64,000 bases of DNA from Cliona cf. orientalis (Eukaryota; Porifera; Demospongiae; Clionaida; Clionaidae). Each line of letters begins with the position of its first letter. Position 1 is the stretch's first letter. The stretch is taken from assembly GCA_963930775.1 (NCBI GenBank), contig OZ005691.1, forward strand, positions 1,674,001 to 1,738,000, in the 5' to 3' direction. The notes under the pieces were generated by a model that was not told where the DNA came from, did not search any database, and saw only the letters and a list, made by a program, of their open reading frames with translations. The position numbers and the translations under genes are program-made. This document shows positions 10,665 through 21,900 of this stretch, one piece after another.

Positions 10665-13600
10665 TATCATGTATAATCACAATGCTTGGGTCCAAATTGT
10701 TTTCTCTCGTGACGCTATCATTGTGCTATTTCTCTCCCAATAATGTTAACATCCTGCACGATCATGATGAGATAGGTCAGCACATCAGATCTCTCAGCCC
10801 TAGGGCATGTCTTGTGCAGTACATTTGCAACCAATTGTCCAGTTTACAGCAAAGCGGCCAGTGGTGTCACCTCACCGCGGATGCCGCTTTCACCGCAGTC
10901 ATCCTTAGGTCAGCTGTCGTCATCATGGTCAGCCAATGGCAGCAGTGCGACGACTCCACCCATCATCACAGATGTTGCCTTCCTTCATGCTAAAGAGAAA
11001 GTACCACACTATTACACTGTAGTAAGCCCTCAATCTGTGCTAGAATACAATGTCATGAGATTAAAAGATTGTACATGTGTACTAAATTAATTTTGTTATC
11101 CTTGTTTATTTATAGATTGAGCAGACTAAAGACGGAAAGAAGGCCATATTTAGCGAGGGTCGTCTCAACCGCTACTTCTGCTATTGCAAGAAACAAGTTT
11201 CAGAGAAGGTAAGATGACCATTGTAACCGTGTTTATTGATGTAATAAATACCAAAACCTTAAATGAGCTATCCTATTAGGACTTAATGGCCCTGGGGTGG
11301 GGGCAGTGACTAGCTTAATTGTATTATCCTTTGTGATCAGCTACGTACATGTGGCCTGCCATTCAATTGCTAGTGACCACCACAACTTGTACTAATAGCC
11401 ACCCACCCTCTAAAATTTCTGGATCACACCATACATATCAATTCAGTCTTAATTCTCTCAAATGCATCAGGATCTTCAAATCGTGTCTGGATTAATGATT
11501 GCATCAACCAGTGAACGTGCACAAAAGGGCTACCACCCCGTCAACAACACTCTGGACGACGGTGCACAGGCTTTCAAAAAGAAGCAGCTCCTGGTTCGCT
11601 ACGAGGCGGCCCAGGAAGCGAAGGAGGCTGTGGCAGAGATTGTGCTGTTTAATAAGAAAACTCACAAGAAAGAGGAAGTCCCTGAAGGATTCAAGCAATT
11701 ACCGTAAATTTTTTTGAAATGGAACTACATGTATGATAATAAGTTATCGACCTCATCCCCAGCTTTTCAATGTTACATGCATGCAGAGAGTGCGAAGTAG
11801 CTGGGGACAAGGCTAGCTATTAAAGCCTGTGACCTATCTCCTCAAAATCAAATATTTTTTCATTGGCGATATTATGTTGTTGGCTAATAAGAAATTAGTA
11901 GTAGGAATTTGTGGTGAAGTACCCACTCATTGTCGAAATTACGCACATGAAATTGTCCATGAATGAATGCATACACACAGGGAGTTGAGTGGTCTGCATA
12001 TTTGCTTTAAGACTGTGGACTTTCATTTCGCTTCACTGAGTCGCTCACGAATGAAACTATCCTCATCCACAGGTGAGTACACTCACTCATGCATGCAGTG
12101 CACTAATTTTACTCATGCAACAATGAATAATACCGTAGACTCGGGTTATTAAGCGCATGCGCTTATTACTCATGGTGGTAAGGAAATATGCGCTTAATAA
12201 AAAATGTGCGCTTATTCTTATTAACGAGAGTAGTTTAGCCACACCCCCTCACGGGCGGTCGTGATCCGCGCGAGGGATCGAAGTAGTCTCGCACTGGTAG
12301 AGCTATCAAGTGAGTAGCAGAGCCATCAAAAGGGACGGTAACCTGATCAGAAAGCTACAGTGAACAGCTAGGCTATATTTGTTGAGTATGCGCTTATTAG
12401 CCAATGCTAGTAGTAGGAAGGCAGCATGCGCTTATTAAAAAATGTGCGCTTAATAACGAGGTGCGCTTAATAACCCGAGTCTACGGTTTGTTATTATCCT
12501 ATAATATAGAGGATCTATTGAAGGCGAGTACATCCCCAGCTCCAACTCAGTCCCAGAATCTGGCACTATTGCAGCCGAGAAGGCCACGAAGCCCCGCCCC
12601 AAATCCTCCTATAATGTCAAATACAGGTGCTAACTCTATTAGTCACCACCACGCACTGAAGCTACGAGTTTTGAAACTATAGCTACTACCTTATATTAGC
12701 TATTAATTTGTAATATTACTGCCAATTTTCTCTTATAGAAGAAATGAAGGAACTCAAAGAAAAGATGGCTCAACTTCGGCACCAACTGGAGGTAGCCAAC
12801 ACGCAGATCCACGAAATGCAGATAAGTTCCCGGCACTCATGCGACCATGACCCTCCAGCTGCTGATGATGGTGAATATGTGTATGCAGATGTTCGATACA
12901 TCAATATTCAGAGAAGATTCACACTGGGTACCAGTGATGCACTCTTGCAAGCCAAGAGAAACGAAGTGACGATTGTCAGAGAAATTGGCCGTGGTGCCTC
13001 AGGATTGGTCTCAAAGGGTAGATTTCGCGGTCAAGAAGTGGCTGTAAAACAGATACACCAGGAGATCCTTTCACAACAGCACGTCATGGAGGAATTTCGA
13101 AGGGAAGTGACGATCATGGCGAACATTCAGCACCCAAATCTTGTCCGTTTCATTGGAGCCGTCTTCGATGAAAGTGTCCGAAACCTCATGGCTACCCCCT
13201 TGCTCCTCCTCGAGCTACTCCAGAAGAATCTTCGCCAAGCCTACGAGGATTCAGATCTTGGTTTTGGTGTGGCTCTCACAATATTCCGTGACGTGGCCTA
13301 TGGTCTACACTACCTCCACGAGCACCAAGAGCCCATCATCCATCGAGACGTGAGTGCCCCAAATGTCCTCCTGGAAGCTCTACCCGGGGGGACATGGAGG
13401 GCAAAGCTTTCCGATTTCGGTTCGGCAAATTTCCTCAAGCGCTCCAAGACGCCGGCCATGGGTGCCATCGTGTACACAGCCCCGGAGATGTTCCCACGGG
13501 ATGATCCCACTGCTCCCATGCCACGCCCAACTGTTAAGTGTGATGTATTCAGCTATGGGATAGTCCTCGTTGAGGTAATTACCAGGAGCTTACCCTCCCC

Positions 13601-13763
13601 TGAGAATCGTCACCGACTCTTTCAGGAGCTGCAGAGGAAGTGGCCGCAAGTGCACGATCTTGCGATTCAGTGCACACAGACTAGTCCAGCCAGTCGTCCA
13701 ATGATGTCAACTGTTCTCAATACTCTCTATCGTATCCCCACCACAGGACATATTATATTATAG
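9737..13763 (+). CDS. UEV (TSG101-type) + MABP (MVB12-type) + coiled coil + TKL-like kinase fusion
   Basis: Ten exons: 9737-9775, 9910-9997, 10078-10143, 10321-10481, 10776-11021, 11116-11208, 11471-11703, 11981-12072, 12510-12626, 12739-13763; 719 residues, all phases compatible. Residues 1-150 are a UEV domain: YKHADM, CGTIPVTFRG, YNIP, HPYEAPVVYV, VDANGRVHMPYL and FWK all track the TSG101 UEV, with no catalytic Cys. Residues about 185-340 form an MABP domain as in MVB12: ITDVAF, the Tyr-Phe-Cys strand, GYHPVNNTLDD, FKKKQL and a closing ELSGL. A Ser/Pro linker, a short coiled coil and a kinase (about 450-710) follow, with GRGASGLV, VAVK, HRDVSAPN, DFG and APE all intact. TSG101 and MVB12 are separate ESCRT-I subunits; UEV binds ubiquitin and PTAP-type motifs. 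An endosomal or ubiquitin-linked kinase is inferred. No transcript supports the fusion yet. Confidence 0.85.
10593..10661. repeat. (TC)n(AC)n microsatellite
   Basis: A run of TC dinucleotides passes directly into AC dinucleotides within intron 4 of the UEV-MABP-kinase gene. It creates spurious open frames on the minus strand. Confidence 0.9.
11751..11814. repeat. GTCCCCAG-palindrome element, copy 1
   Basis: CCTCATCCCCAGCTT is mirrored by AGCTGGGGACAAGG about 50 nt later, around a TTTTCAATGTTAC core. It lies in intron 7 of the UEV-MABP-kinase gene. Relatives occur at 21265, 26387, 36593 and 52312. Confidence 0.6.
12132..12487. mobile_element. MITE-like element with 17-bp perfect terminal inverted repeats
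   Basis: The left end ACCGTAGACTCGGGTTA and right end TAACCCGAGTCTACGGT are exact inverts, followed inward by repeated GCGCTTAATAA and GCGCTTATT motifs. There is no transposase frame. It fills intron 8 of the UEV-MABP-kinase gene and ends about 20 nt before the next acceptor. A decayed relative is in 670-1090. Confidence 0.8.
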
Positions 13764-14643
13764 GCAGTAGCAAAAAAATATTATTAATTGATTATAGTTG
13801 TGAAAATGTGTTGTAATGAATAATAATAATATTGTTATTTTGCATTATTGATCCCGAGTTGTATTGTGTTTATGTTCATGAGAATAAGATACTGGCAGTC
13901 CAGTTCTTCCCTCCACTGGTTCACTGACTTCTGTCTCTCCAAGGTTCTGCTCCAGATCCCTCCAACTTCTTAGTACTGTGAAGAAACTGAGCACCTGCAA
14001 AGAGACTAAAGGCCCCATGCAGGATCATTAGTTTGATCTAGTTATAGGGGGCCTGGGGAAGGGTATGATAGTCACTGTATGTTGGATGAGAGGTGAAGCG
14101 GCCATATTAAATATGTGTGCAATGATCCTATGCCCTACCATGATGCCTACTACATGAGACTAGCAAGTCTTGATTTTCAATATACCTGCAGGATCAATCT
14201 CACGGATTTATTGTCAAATAATTAATACCACACATACAAGATACTACCACTTTAACCCTACATGCACCTCTTGCATGTCTCACCAAGCAGGCCAGAGCCT
14301 TAGTCTCGTGGCGCCGCCCCTTCACAAGCCTATACCTAGGGCCCGCCCAGTACACCCACGCATAATTTTTCCTACTCGATCAGCACATTTTTGTTGGTAC
14401 ATGCAATTGAATTATTTGCTGTTCAGTTTCATGGTACTGGCTTTGCTTGGGCCATGGCTTTTGCTTCATTCCCTGCTGCACGCGCACCCGCGCAACATAG
14501 GAAAGTACATTTAGGTGAGGCTACTTTAGTAGTATCATAGATTATATGGTAGTATGAACAGTACTAGGCATGGTAGAAATTATGTGCCAGGTGCATGTAG
14601 CTATTTAGGGCACGTGTTTAATCATGTAGCTGGAAATCAAAAG
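13764..14643. other. Spacer holding a DPH2 exon copy and the promoter of the next kinase gene
   Basis: The first part is 3' flank, followed by the decayed DPH2 last exon at about 13860-13996. The rest is AT-rich with the short frame 14170-14514, which has no recognisable content. The open frame of the next gene extends upstream to an ATG at 14554, but 14644 is the better start. Confidence 0.5.
13860..13996 (-). pseudogene. Decayed copy of the DPH2 terminal exon
   Basis: On the minus strand this stretch matches the last DPH2 exon (18935-19074) closely, including runs such as CCCTCCACTGGTTCACTGAC, and the similarity reaches the acceptor AG and the flanking intron (GGCCCCATGCAGGAT). A small insertion near 13973 relative to the intact exon shifts the frame. 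It lies 97 nt behind the stop of the UEV-MABP-kinase gene, in the same place and orientation as the true DPH2 exon behind the kinase gene at 14644-18571. Confidence 0.85.
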
Positions 14644-17600
14644 ATGACAGCTGAGGCAGCATTTTTGTTGAAAGATATCCAAGGAGAAAAGGATTTGGGG
14701 AAAATAGGAGGTCTATTCAGATCCAATTCTAAGCTTGTATGTCGAGGTGAACTACTACTCACTATCCCAAGAGTCAAAGTCATTCCACGCAAGGATGGCA
14801 AGTCTGCACACAACTACCAGGTAGCCAGTGATCCAGCAGTTACTCTGTTTTGCATTGAAGATGATGTGGCACCAATCAGTGACTATGAATACCACCTTTT
14901 GACTGGTGTCAAGTCAAGGGAAGCACGCTATGGAGTATTTCAGAAAGATCTACTGGATTGGGGATCGAAACTGAAGGTGGAGGACTTTGTGTATGTGGCA
15001 CTTCCATCCAAAAGTCTAGTACCCAACCAGTGTGCAGTTTCAGTGATCAAATACATCGGTCCACTTCCAAATGAGCATGGAATACAGTTTGGAGTAGAGA
15101 TTCAAGTAAGTGCGTGTAATATTTAATATGCATATGTACCTGATGCTATTATTATTATAGGAAGAGCAGTACAGAAATCAAGGCAGTACTAATGGTTTTT
15201 TTGGTGGTGAGCAGTATTTCGAATGTGAGGAGAACCGTGCTCTCTTTGTATCACTTCAACGACTCTTGCCATTGAAGCCAGTACAGCAGGAGCCCCCGCA
15301 GCCTGAGCTCCCTCCAACTACTGATCCAGAGACACAGCACCCCATGAGCACTCGATCACAAAATATATCTCAGCAAAGTAATCTAGATCAACATATTGAT
15401 CACTCACCAAAGCGACCTCAGTCACGCTTCAAAATGAATGACCGGATAGTGGTGTATAATAAGCAAGGACTTGGTATCCATGGAACAGTGAAATGGATTG
15501 AATATGTTGTCTGTGCTGATGTATTCATTATAGCTATTGGGATTGAAACGGTATGGCATAATCCAGTTAGCCTCTGCTTTCTGAAATCACTGTTTATTAT
15601 CGAAGGCTGGTTGGGGCTGAATAAGGGTTTAATAGTGATGGGACATATCAGCTAGCTAACGTAGCTGAGTATAGTGGTGATACTACTTATTGCCTAATAA
15701 TAATATAAGTCAAAGAGTGTAGACAGTTCACTCAGTCTATAGAACTTTACATGCTCCAAGGCATTCTGTATAAGGAGTACATTCTTGGCCGCCACAAGAG
15801 TGGGAGGTACCTTCTTAGAAAGCACAGGCTCTACCCCTATCCCTCTGTGTCTGTATAACTATGTACCTATGTACCTTACTTGCAGGATGTTGCTGTGCAA
15901 TCAAAAGATTTTGTAGGGTCATTGACCGAATTTAATGATCGTTTTAAGTGTAGTGAGAGCAGCCACGGAAAAATTGTAATGCGCGAATCAGAGGTGATCT
16001 CAGAAGCAGTGGATGCTACTCGATTTCATGAACAGAGGAAAAAAACTTCAATTCAAGGAAGCAATGTTGATCAGGTGGGAGATGAAATTAGACTAAGTGT
16101 ATAGATAATGGATCCCAGGCCTGCTTTATTGATCATGCATGAGCAGCAGAAGTACTATGACATTGTATATCATCATCAACAATCATTGCCAGGGCCAGGT
16201 CATAATTAATTTTAATCTCGCAAGCCAGACCCTCACACTCCTTACAAACGCTGTGAAGTGTGAGAGTCTGGCTTGTGAGACTGGTCATAATTATGTACTA
16301 GGGGGCTACAGGTATTATATACTTTCCAAAAGATCATCAAGATACTATAGGCAGATCTATAGCATGAGGGCACATCCCATCACCCGCCTTTTTTGGTTGG
16401 CCATACACATAATAGTATTGTATAATTCTATATAAGGCATTATTTATTATTCTGGCTGATGTGAGTTTTTTTGCTTCATATGAAACAATTACCACATCGG
16501 ATTCCCTAGTAGCTTCATTGTATAACATTATGGTAAAGGGTTACTATGTATGTAAGTGGCATACTTAAGTTATTTCGTGTTTCAGAAAAGGGTGTTAGGG
16601 ATGTAACTTAACAGTCTAGCCAGATCAACTTGTATATTATACTAAACAATGGGTATGCATGGTTGCAAATTTTTCTATACGTTTTGCACGTGTATACCCC
16701 CTCTCCTTATAACAATACCAGTTGTTACCTCGTAGAAAATTGGAAATCCCATATGTACGTGTATATATAGCAGCTAGTGAACTACTTTAATTCATACTGC
16801 TGTTCATCAAGGATGTGGTTGGAGGATATGGCCATAACTGCATCAAAACTGATCAAATAACTATTATTATTATCATGGATACAGTGCTGCCTCTCCCTCA
16901 CCCTCATCCAATACTACACCAAGTTTTAGGCTACATGATTGGAGTTTTACTGTAGCTTTTTCACCACCAGTTATTTGCCATTTACAATATTTGTTGCAGG
17001 ATGAAGATATGGTAGGAGGAGCAGAAGAAATGAATGCCACTGCCAATACAAGCCTCAGTCCTGTTGATCCCAAAACAAGATCACTAACAAGGAACATTGC
17101 AGAGATGTTGGATTTAGCTGAAAACTATGAGAAATCAATGGAAGAATTGAACCTCAAAGTGCAGCAAATGAAAGAGCAGCAAGAAGAGCACCAACAAGCT
17201 GAATTAAAGCTTCAGCAGGAGATTCAAGAAGTACGGCAACAAAGTACACGCTTTCAGGAACTGCTAACTGCAGTAGTAAATGAAAAAGAGGAGCTTGAAG
17301 AAAGTATTCAAGAGCAACTAAAGGAGCAGCGGGATCAGCATCAAGAAATTGAAACACTACTTCAACAAGAGCTCCAAGAAGTTCGGCAGCAACATACTCA
17401 GTTTCAGCAACAGCTACATGAAGTGGTGCAGGAAAAAGAACAGCTTCAAGCTCGTCTTCAACAGCAGTTGAGAGAGCAGCAAGATCAACATCAACAGACT
17501 GAAATGCAACTCCAAGAAGTACGGCAGCAGTGTACTCAGTTTCAGCAACAGGTACATGATGTGGTGCTGGAAAAAGAACAGCTTCAAGCTCGTCTTCAAC

Positions 17601-18571
17601 AGCAGTTGAGAGAGCAGCAAGATCAACATCGGCAAGTGGAAATGCGACTTCAGCAAGAAGTTAGAGAAGCACGACAGCAGCTACGTGAAGCAGTTGATGA
17701 AAGACAACAGTTTCAAGCTCGAGTTGAAACAGCAGTTGCCTTCATTCGAGGTGATCCACTTACAACACAGGTTGGTTTTGATGCCATTGAGCTGTGGGAA
17801 CTACCGCAAGAGGACGTACATGTTTCAAACAAGATCCTGGGGACAGGTGGGTGGGGCTATGTGGCTGAGGGAATGTTCCGTGGTCAGAAGGTTGCTGTGA
17901 AGTGTCTTCACCGAGGCATCTTGTCACAGTTTACCACTAATCACGTTAGACGAGAGATTAGCATCATGGCTCAAGTCCGACATCCAAACCTCGTCTTACT
18001 CATTGGAGCCGTCCTCAATGCTGATACTGGTCCAATTATCATCACTGAGCTTCTTGATCGAACTCTCCGATCCGCTTATGAGGACCGTGCTCTAGAGGAA
18101 CGATGCAAGTTTCCAATTCTTCGAGATATTGCCTCAGCATTAAACTATCTTCATACTCATCGACGACCGATCATACACCGAGACGTGAGCAGCAGTAACG
18201 TTCTTCTTTTAGGTATACGTGATGGCAATTGGCTTGCTAAACTCTCGGATTTTGGTTCTGCAAACTTGATTCGTGCTGCGACAACACCTGCCGAGGGTGC
18301 TGTGATATACTCAGCTCCTGAAGTGTCCACCGATCAACGTAGTCCACAGACCACAAAAGTAGATGTGTACAGCTTTGGTGTTCTTGTATGCGAGATCACT
18401 CTTTGTCGGCTTCCACCAGATCCAAGAGATTTTCCAGCTTATCTAGATACACTTGAAAGAGACGCCGATGTTCGTATTCATCAATTGGCTAATAACTGCA
18501 CCAAGCGAAATTCTGGAGAGCGTCCCACAATGCAGGAAGTTTTGGAACAAATTGACCAGTTTCTGCAATAG
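14644..18571 (+). CDS. Two CAP-Gly domains + long coiled coil + TKL-like kinase
   Basis: Four exons: 14644-15105, 15161-15550, 15886-16074, 17000-18571; 870 residues. The start at 14644 aligns with the starts of the paralogues at 52468 and 61040, which also open with an FLL segment; the in-frame ATG at 14554 is less likely. Residues 1-200 contain a CYLD-type first CAP-Gly with its N-terminal extension, and 230-330 a second CAP-Gly. Each is interrupted by a phase-0 intron at the same place (VEIQ/EEQY and GIET/DVAV). Residues about 385-590 are a Gln/Glu-rich coiled coil with internal repeats. The kinase is about 600-865 with GTGGWG, VAVK, HRDVSSSN, LSDFG and APE intact. The CAP-Gly 2 exon is about 85 percent identical in DNA to exon 1 of the gene at 1-8915, but the third CAP-Gly and USP are absent. 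Binding of CYLD-type partners or microtubules is inferred. Confidence 0.85.
16216..16280. repeat. Palindromic element, CAAGCCAGACCCTCACACTC family
   Basis: The left arm (TCTCGCAAGCCAGACCCTC) and right arm (GAGTCTGGCTTGTGAGA) are near-perfect inverts around a short spacer. It is in intron 3 of the CAP-Gly kinase gene. A longer relative lies at 54915-55076. Confidence 0.65.
17395..17650 (+). repeat. Tandem repeat in coiled-coil coding sequence
   Basis: Two blocks of about 130 nt (about 17395-17515 and 17525-17645) share long identical runs, such as AAAGAACAGCTTCAAGCTCG and CAGCAGTTGAGAGAGCAGCA. The product is a repeated Gln/Glu heptad region. The near-identity shows recent internal expansion of the coiled coil. 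Confidence 0.75.
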
Positions 18572-18934
18572 CCAACCATACAGGTCATGATATCAATGCA
18601 GCCATCACCATGGATTGTAGTATAATATCTTTGTGTGCATAACATATAATATTACTACTAAGTCGTCTTATTGTATTGTGACTTGTGCTTGTATTGCAAG
18701 AGTGTAACCTATAATAATATACACCTTTTCATTCACATACTACACAATGTTGATATTATGTATGATTGTACATATTATTATTATTATTATTATTCACACC
18801 TCAAACATTAAAATTTTTCTGGCCGTAAAATAATACTAATAACAATAATTATTATTATTGTCACCATAATAATTGTTGTTGTGTATAATACATGTGTTAT
18901 AATGATTCAAGGAGAATATTATAATAATAATATA

Positions 18935-21900
18935 CTATTGTGTTGTACTGTGTTTATGCTCATGAGAATAAGACACTGGCAGTCCAGTTCTTCCCTCCAC
19001 TGGTTCACTGACTTCCGTCTCTCCCAGGTTCTGCTCCAGACCTCTCCAACTTCTACTGTGGAGAAACTGAGCACCTGCAAAGTATCACAAAAAGTTAAAA
19101 TTAATAATTGAAGAGGTTAGAGGCCCCATGCAGGATTTATAGTTTAATCTGGGAGAAGGGATATGTTGGTAGGCATGCATATTACCGTACTTAATCTAAC
19201 ACTACGCATGAAAAAAAAATCAATTTTGAAAAACGAGCGTTTTTCTGGTAAAGGTCGTCAATCGCTCCATAATAATATATAAACGTTATGAGAATTCATA
19301 AAATGCTAATTTATTGCGTTAAATTGGATCATGCGTTGTATTCGATTAACTACGGTATAGTGATGTTAACACAGTGATCCTATAATACCCAAGATGCCTA
19401 CTACACACTACATGTATGCAAGTCGAACTTCAGTTATATAGCACAAACAATGCATACCTGCAGAATTTTCAAGAGCAACTTCCATTTTTGATCTTTGGAC
19501 AACTGCCGATGAACTATCACCTAAAAATTTAATAATCACGTAGCTTGTGAAATTAATAATAAATGGAGGATACTTTAATATACTGCCACTTACCCTGCAC
19601 CTCTTGAGAGCTTTGCTTAGCAGACACCAAACCTCCACTAATTAGGGAATATTCTGGCTCTTCATCCTGCAATACATCGACATACCACTTTAATGACGTA
19701 AAACTGATGCTAATATTATTCACACCGCCTGTTATAATTATTATACCTTGATGGTTGTGCCTTCATCACTGGGAACATGGAACACTCCACCAGGCAGGAG
19801 GTCTTGGAAAGATGTTGTGAAGTCACCTGACCAGTCACGTGACCTGTATAATACACATCCATGATACATAGCACAATCACGTTCATAATAATACTTATTC
19901 CGATCGATAACATTGGCTAGAATCATTATTAAATTTTTGCTGGTCAACCATAATTATGATCTTTACCCTACCACCAAATGAAAATAGCAGCATACCGTAT
20001 AGCTGGAAATATTGGTGGGAATTAAATTTGGCAGTTGAGCCCAAAATCGCTATTTGAAGAATATTGGCAGATTTAAATTTGGTGGTTCGGTATGGGATTG
20101 CCATATGTATACAGTGCAACCAAGCAAGAGAGCAAAACTTTTTAAAACCATATTTTTGGGCTAAAAACTACACAGACAGACCTACTTGATATCAAAATGG
20201 CCACAATAATCATTTTTATTGTGTTTTACAAAATTGCAAATTTCCCATATATAGCTAATACAGAAGCCACATATGTGCAGGCCAGTTTTCATAGATTTTT
20301 CACTGATTTTGGATAAAAGTGGCTGTATCTTGGAAGTGGTAAGGAGTCAAGACTTCAAATTTGGGATTTAGTAACTTTACTACAAGTGCTATCAGCCCAC
20401 CAAGTGGAATTTCTTAAATAGGAAAAAATGTGCCTAACATATTTGGCCCTCCGAAAGGGATTTTAGGACAATATCTGGTTAGCAATGCACTGCATAGCCT
20501 CTACACTCATGTCCAATAAACTTCATATGGATGTGCATGACTGGGTAGAGCGCACACCCTTAACCGAAAACAATACTCATTTAATGTGCCTAACATATTT
20601 TGGAGAGCCATGTTATCTCATGAAGCCATAAAAATGGAAATAATCATGATTACATCCCATAATTTATATTCTATGTAGAGTTTATGTTGAAGAAGATTGG
20701 TACCAAATTTCAAACTCTTATCTATAATAGATTTTATTTTATGAGTCAAAATAGGCTCAAATTCTGAAATAAAAAAGTTTTGCTCTCTTGCTTGGTTGCA
20801 CTGTATATGCGAGTAGGAAATTTGGCGGATTTTAATTTGGCGGTTGTAATATTATAGACTGCCAAACTGCCAAATTTAATTCCCCACCAAATTTTCCGGC
20901 TATACGGTATTTATTTTACCTCATGCATGCCAGTTCCATTTCGAACGGAGTGACCACTGGTTTGTAGAACTCATGTGAGTCAACCAGGCTGTTCTCGGGG
21001 CAGGCCACCAGGACGTAGACATCAATCTCCAGGAAATTGGCCATCTTTGGAACATTAAGCTTCCCCACGGCCACTGTGTAGTACTACATGTGCATGTACA
21101 TGCACGTTACATGTCCATGTACATGTATGAAAGGAAACTTAAGAGTTACTGGTACCTTCTTTCCAGCATCTCTGACGATGTGCTTGAGCCTTTCAATGAT
21201 AGCCAAGTAGTTAGCTGTATTTAGTTACGACATTCTACAATCTACAACTGTACTTCAACAATACTAGCCTCGTCCCCATGCCCCCTGATCTATTTCAACA
21301 TGTTTCTGTGTGTAATATCAAAACATTGGGAGGAACCTGGGAACAAGGTTAGTGTGGTACCGTAATTTATAAACATCGTACCTGCTCCTAAGGTGCCCAC
21401 TAGAATTCCAACAGTCTTAGCCTCTTTGGCTTTCTGCACCAAAAAGTACCTGAAAATAATGTCGCAATCTGAGTAAATTTAGACGTGCGTGGTTACATGC
21501 CCATCATGATCTCACCTCCGTCCAAGAGCTTTGTTAACACTGAGGCTCTCCTTTCTACTCTCTTTCGTCACTGGGTTGTAGCTGTAAAACTGAAGCAACA
21601 TTCCAAAATCAACAAATTCATACAATCAGAAGGTGACGTCATACTCAATATACCATGTTTATGCTAATAGAACGCAAGCTAAAAAAAAATCACGATTTTA
21701 AATTTTGTGTGATTTTCTGGTAAAAGGTCGTCACGTGCTCCATTAAGATACACTATGAAAAATCCTAGAATGCGAATTTTCTTATGCTAATTAGATCATG
21801 TGTTTTATTAGCATAAACACAGTAGTCTCATTCTCAGGTCCTATTCCCATGCCCTACTCCCATGGTTCTATTCCCAAGGCCCTATTCTCATGCCCCTATT

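Noticed and set aside
10404..10670. Minus-strand frame with long Arg/Glu and Cys/Val runs
   Set aside because: The runs are translations of the TC/AC microsatellite; the frame has no other support.
10682..10993. Plus-strand frame beginning in the UEV-MABP-kinase intron
   Set aside because: It overlaps the real exon 10776-11021 in another frame; only the frame used in the model continues the UEV and MABP matches.
11702..11707. Stop codon after the MABP repeat, suggesting a separate short ESCRT gene
   Set aside because: A GT donor overlaps the stop, and splicing to 11981 restores the closing MABP strand and keeps phase through to the kinase. An intron-retained short form remains possible.
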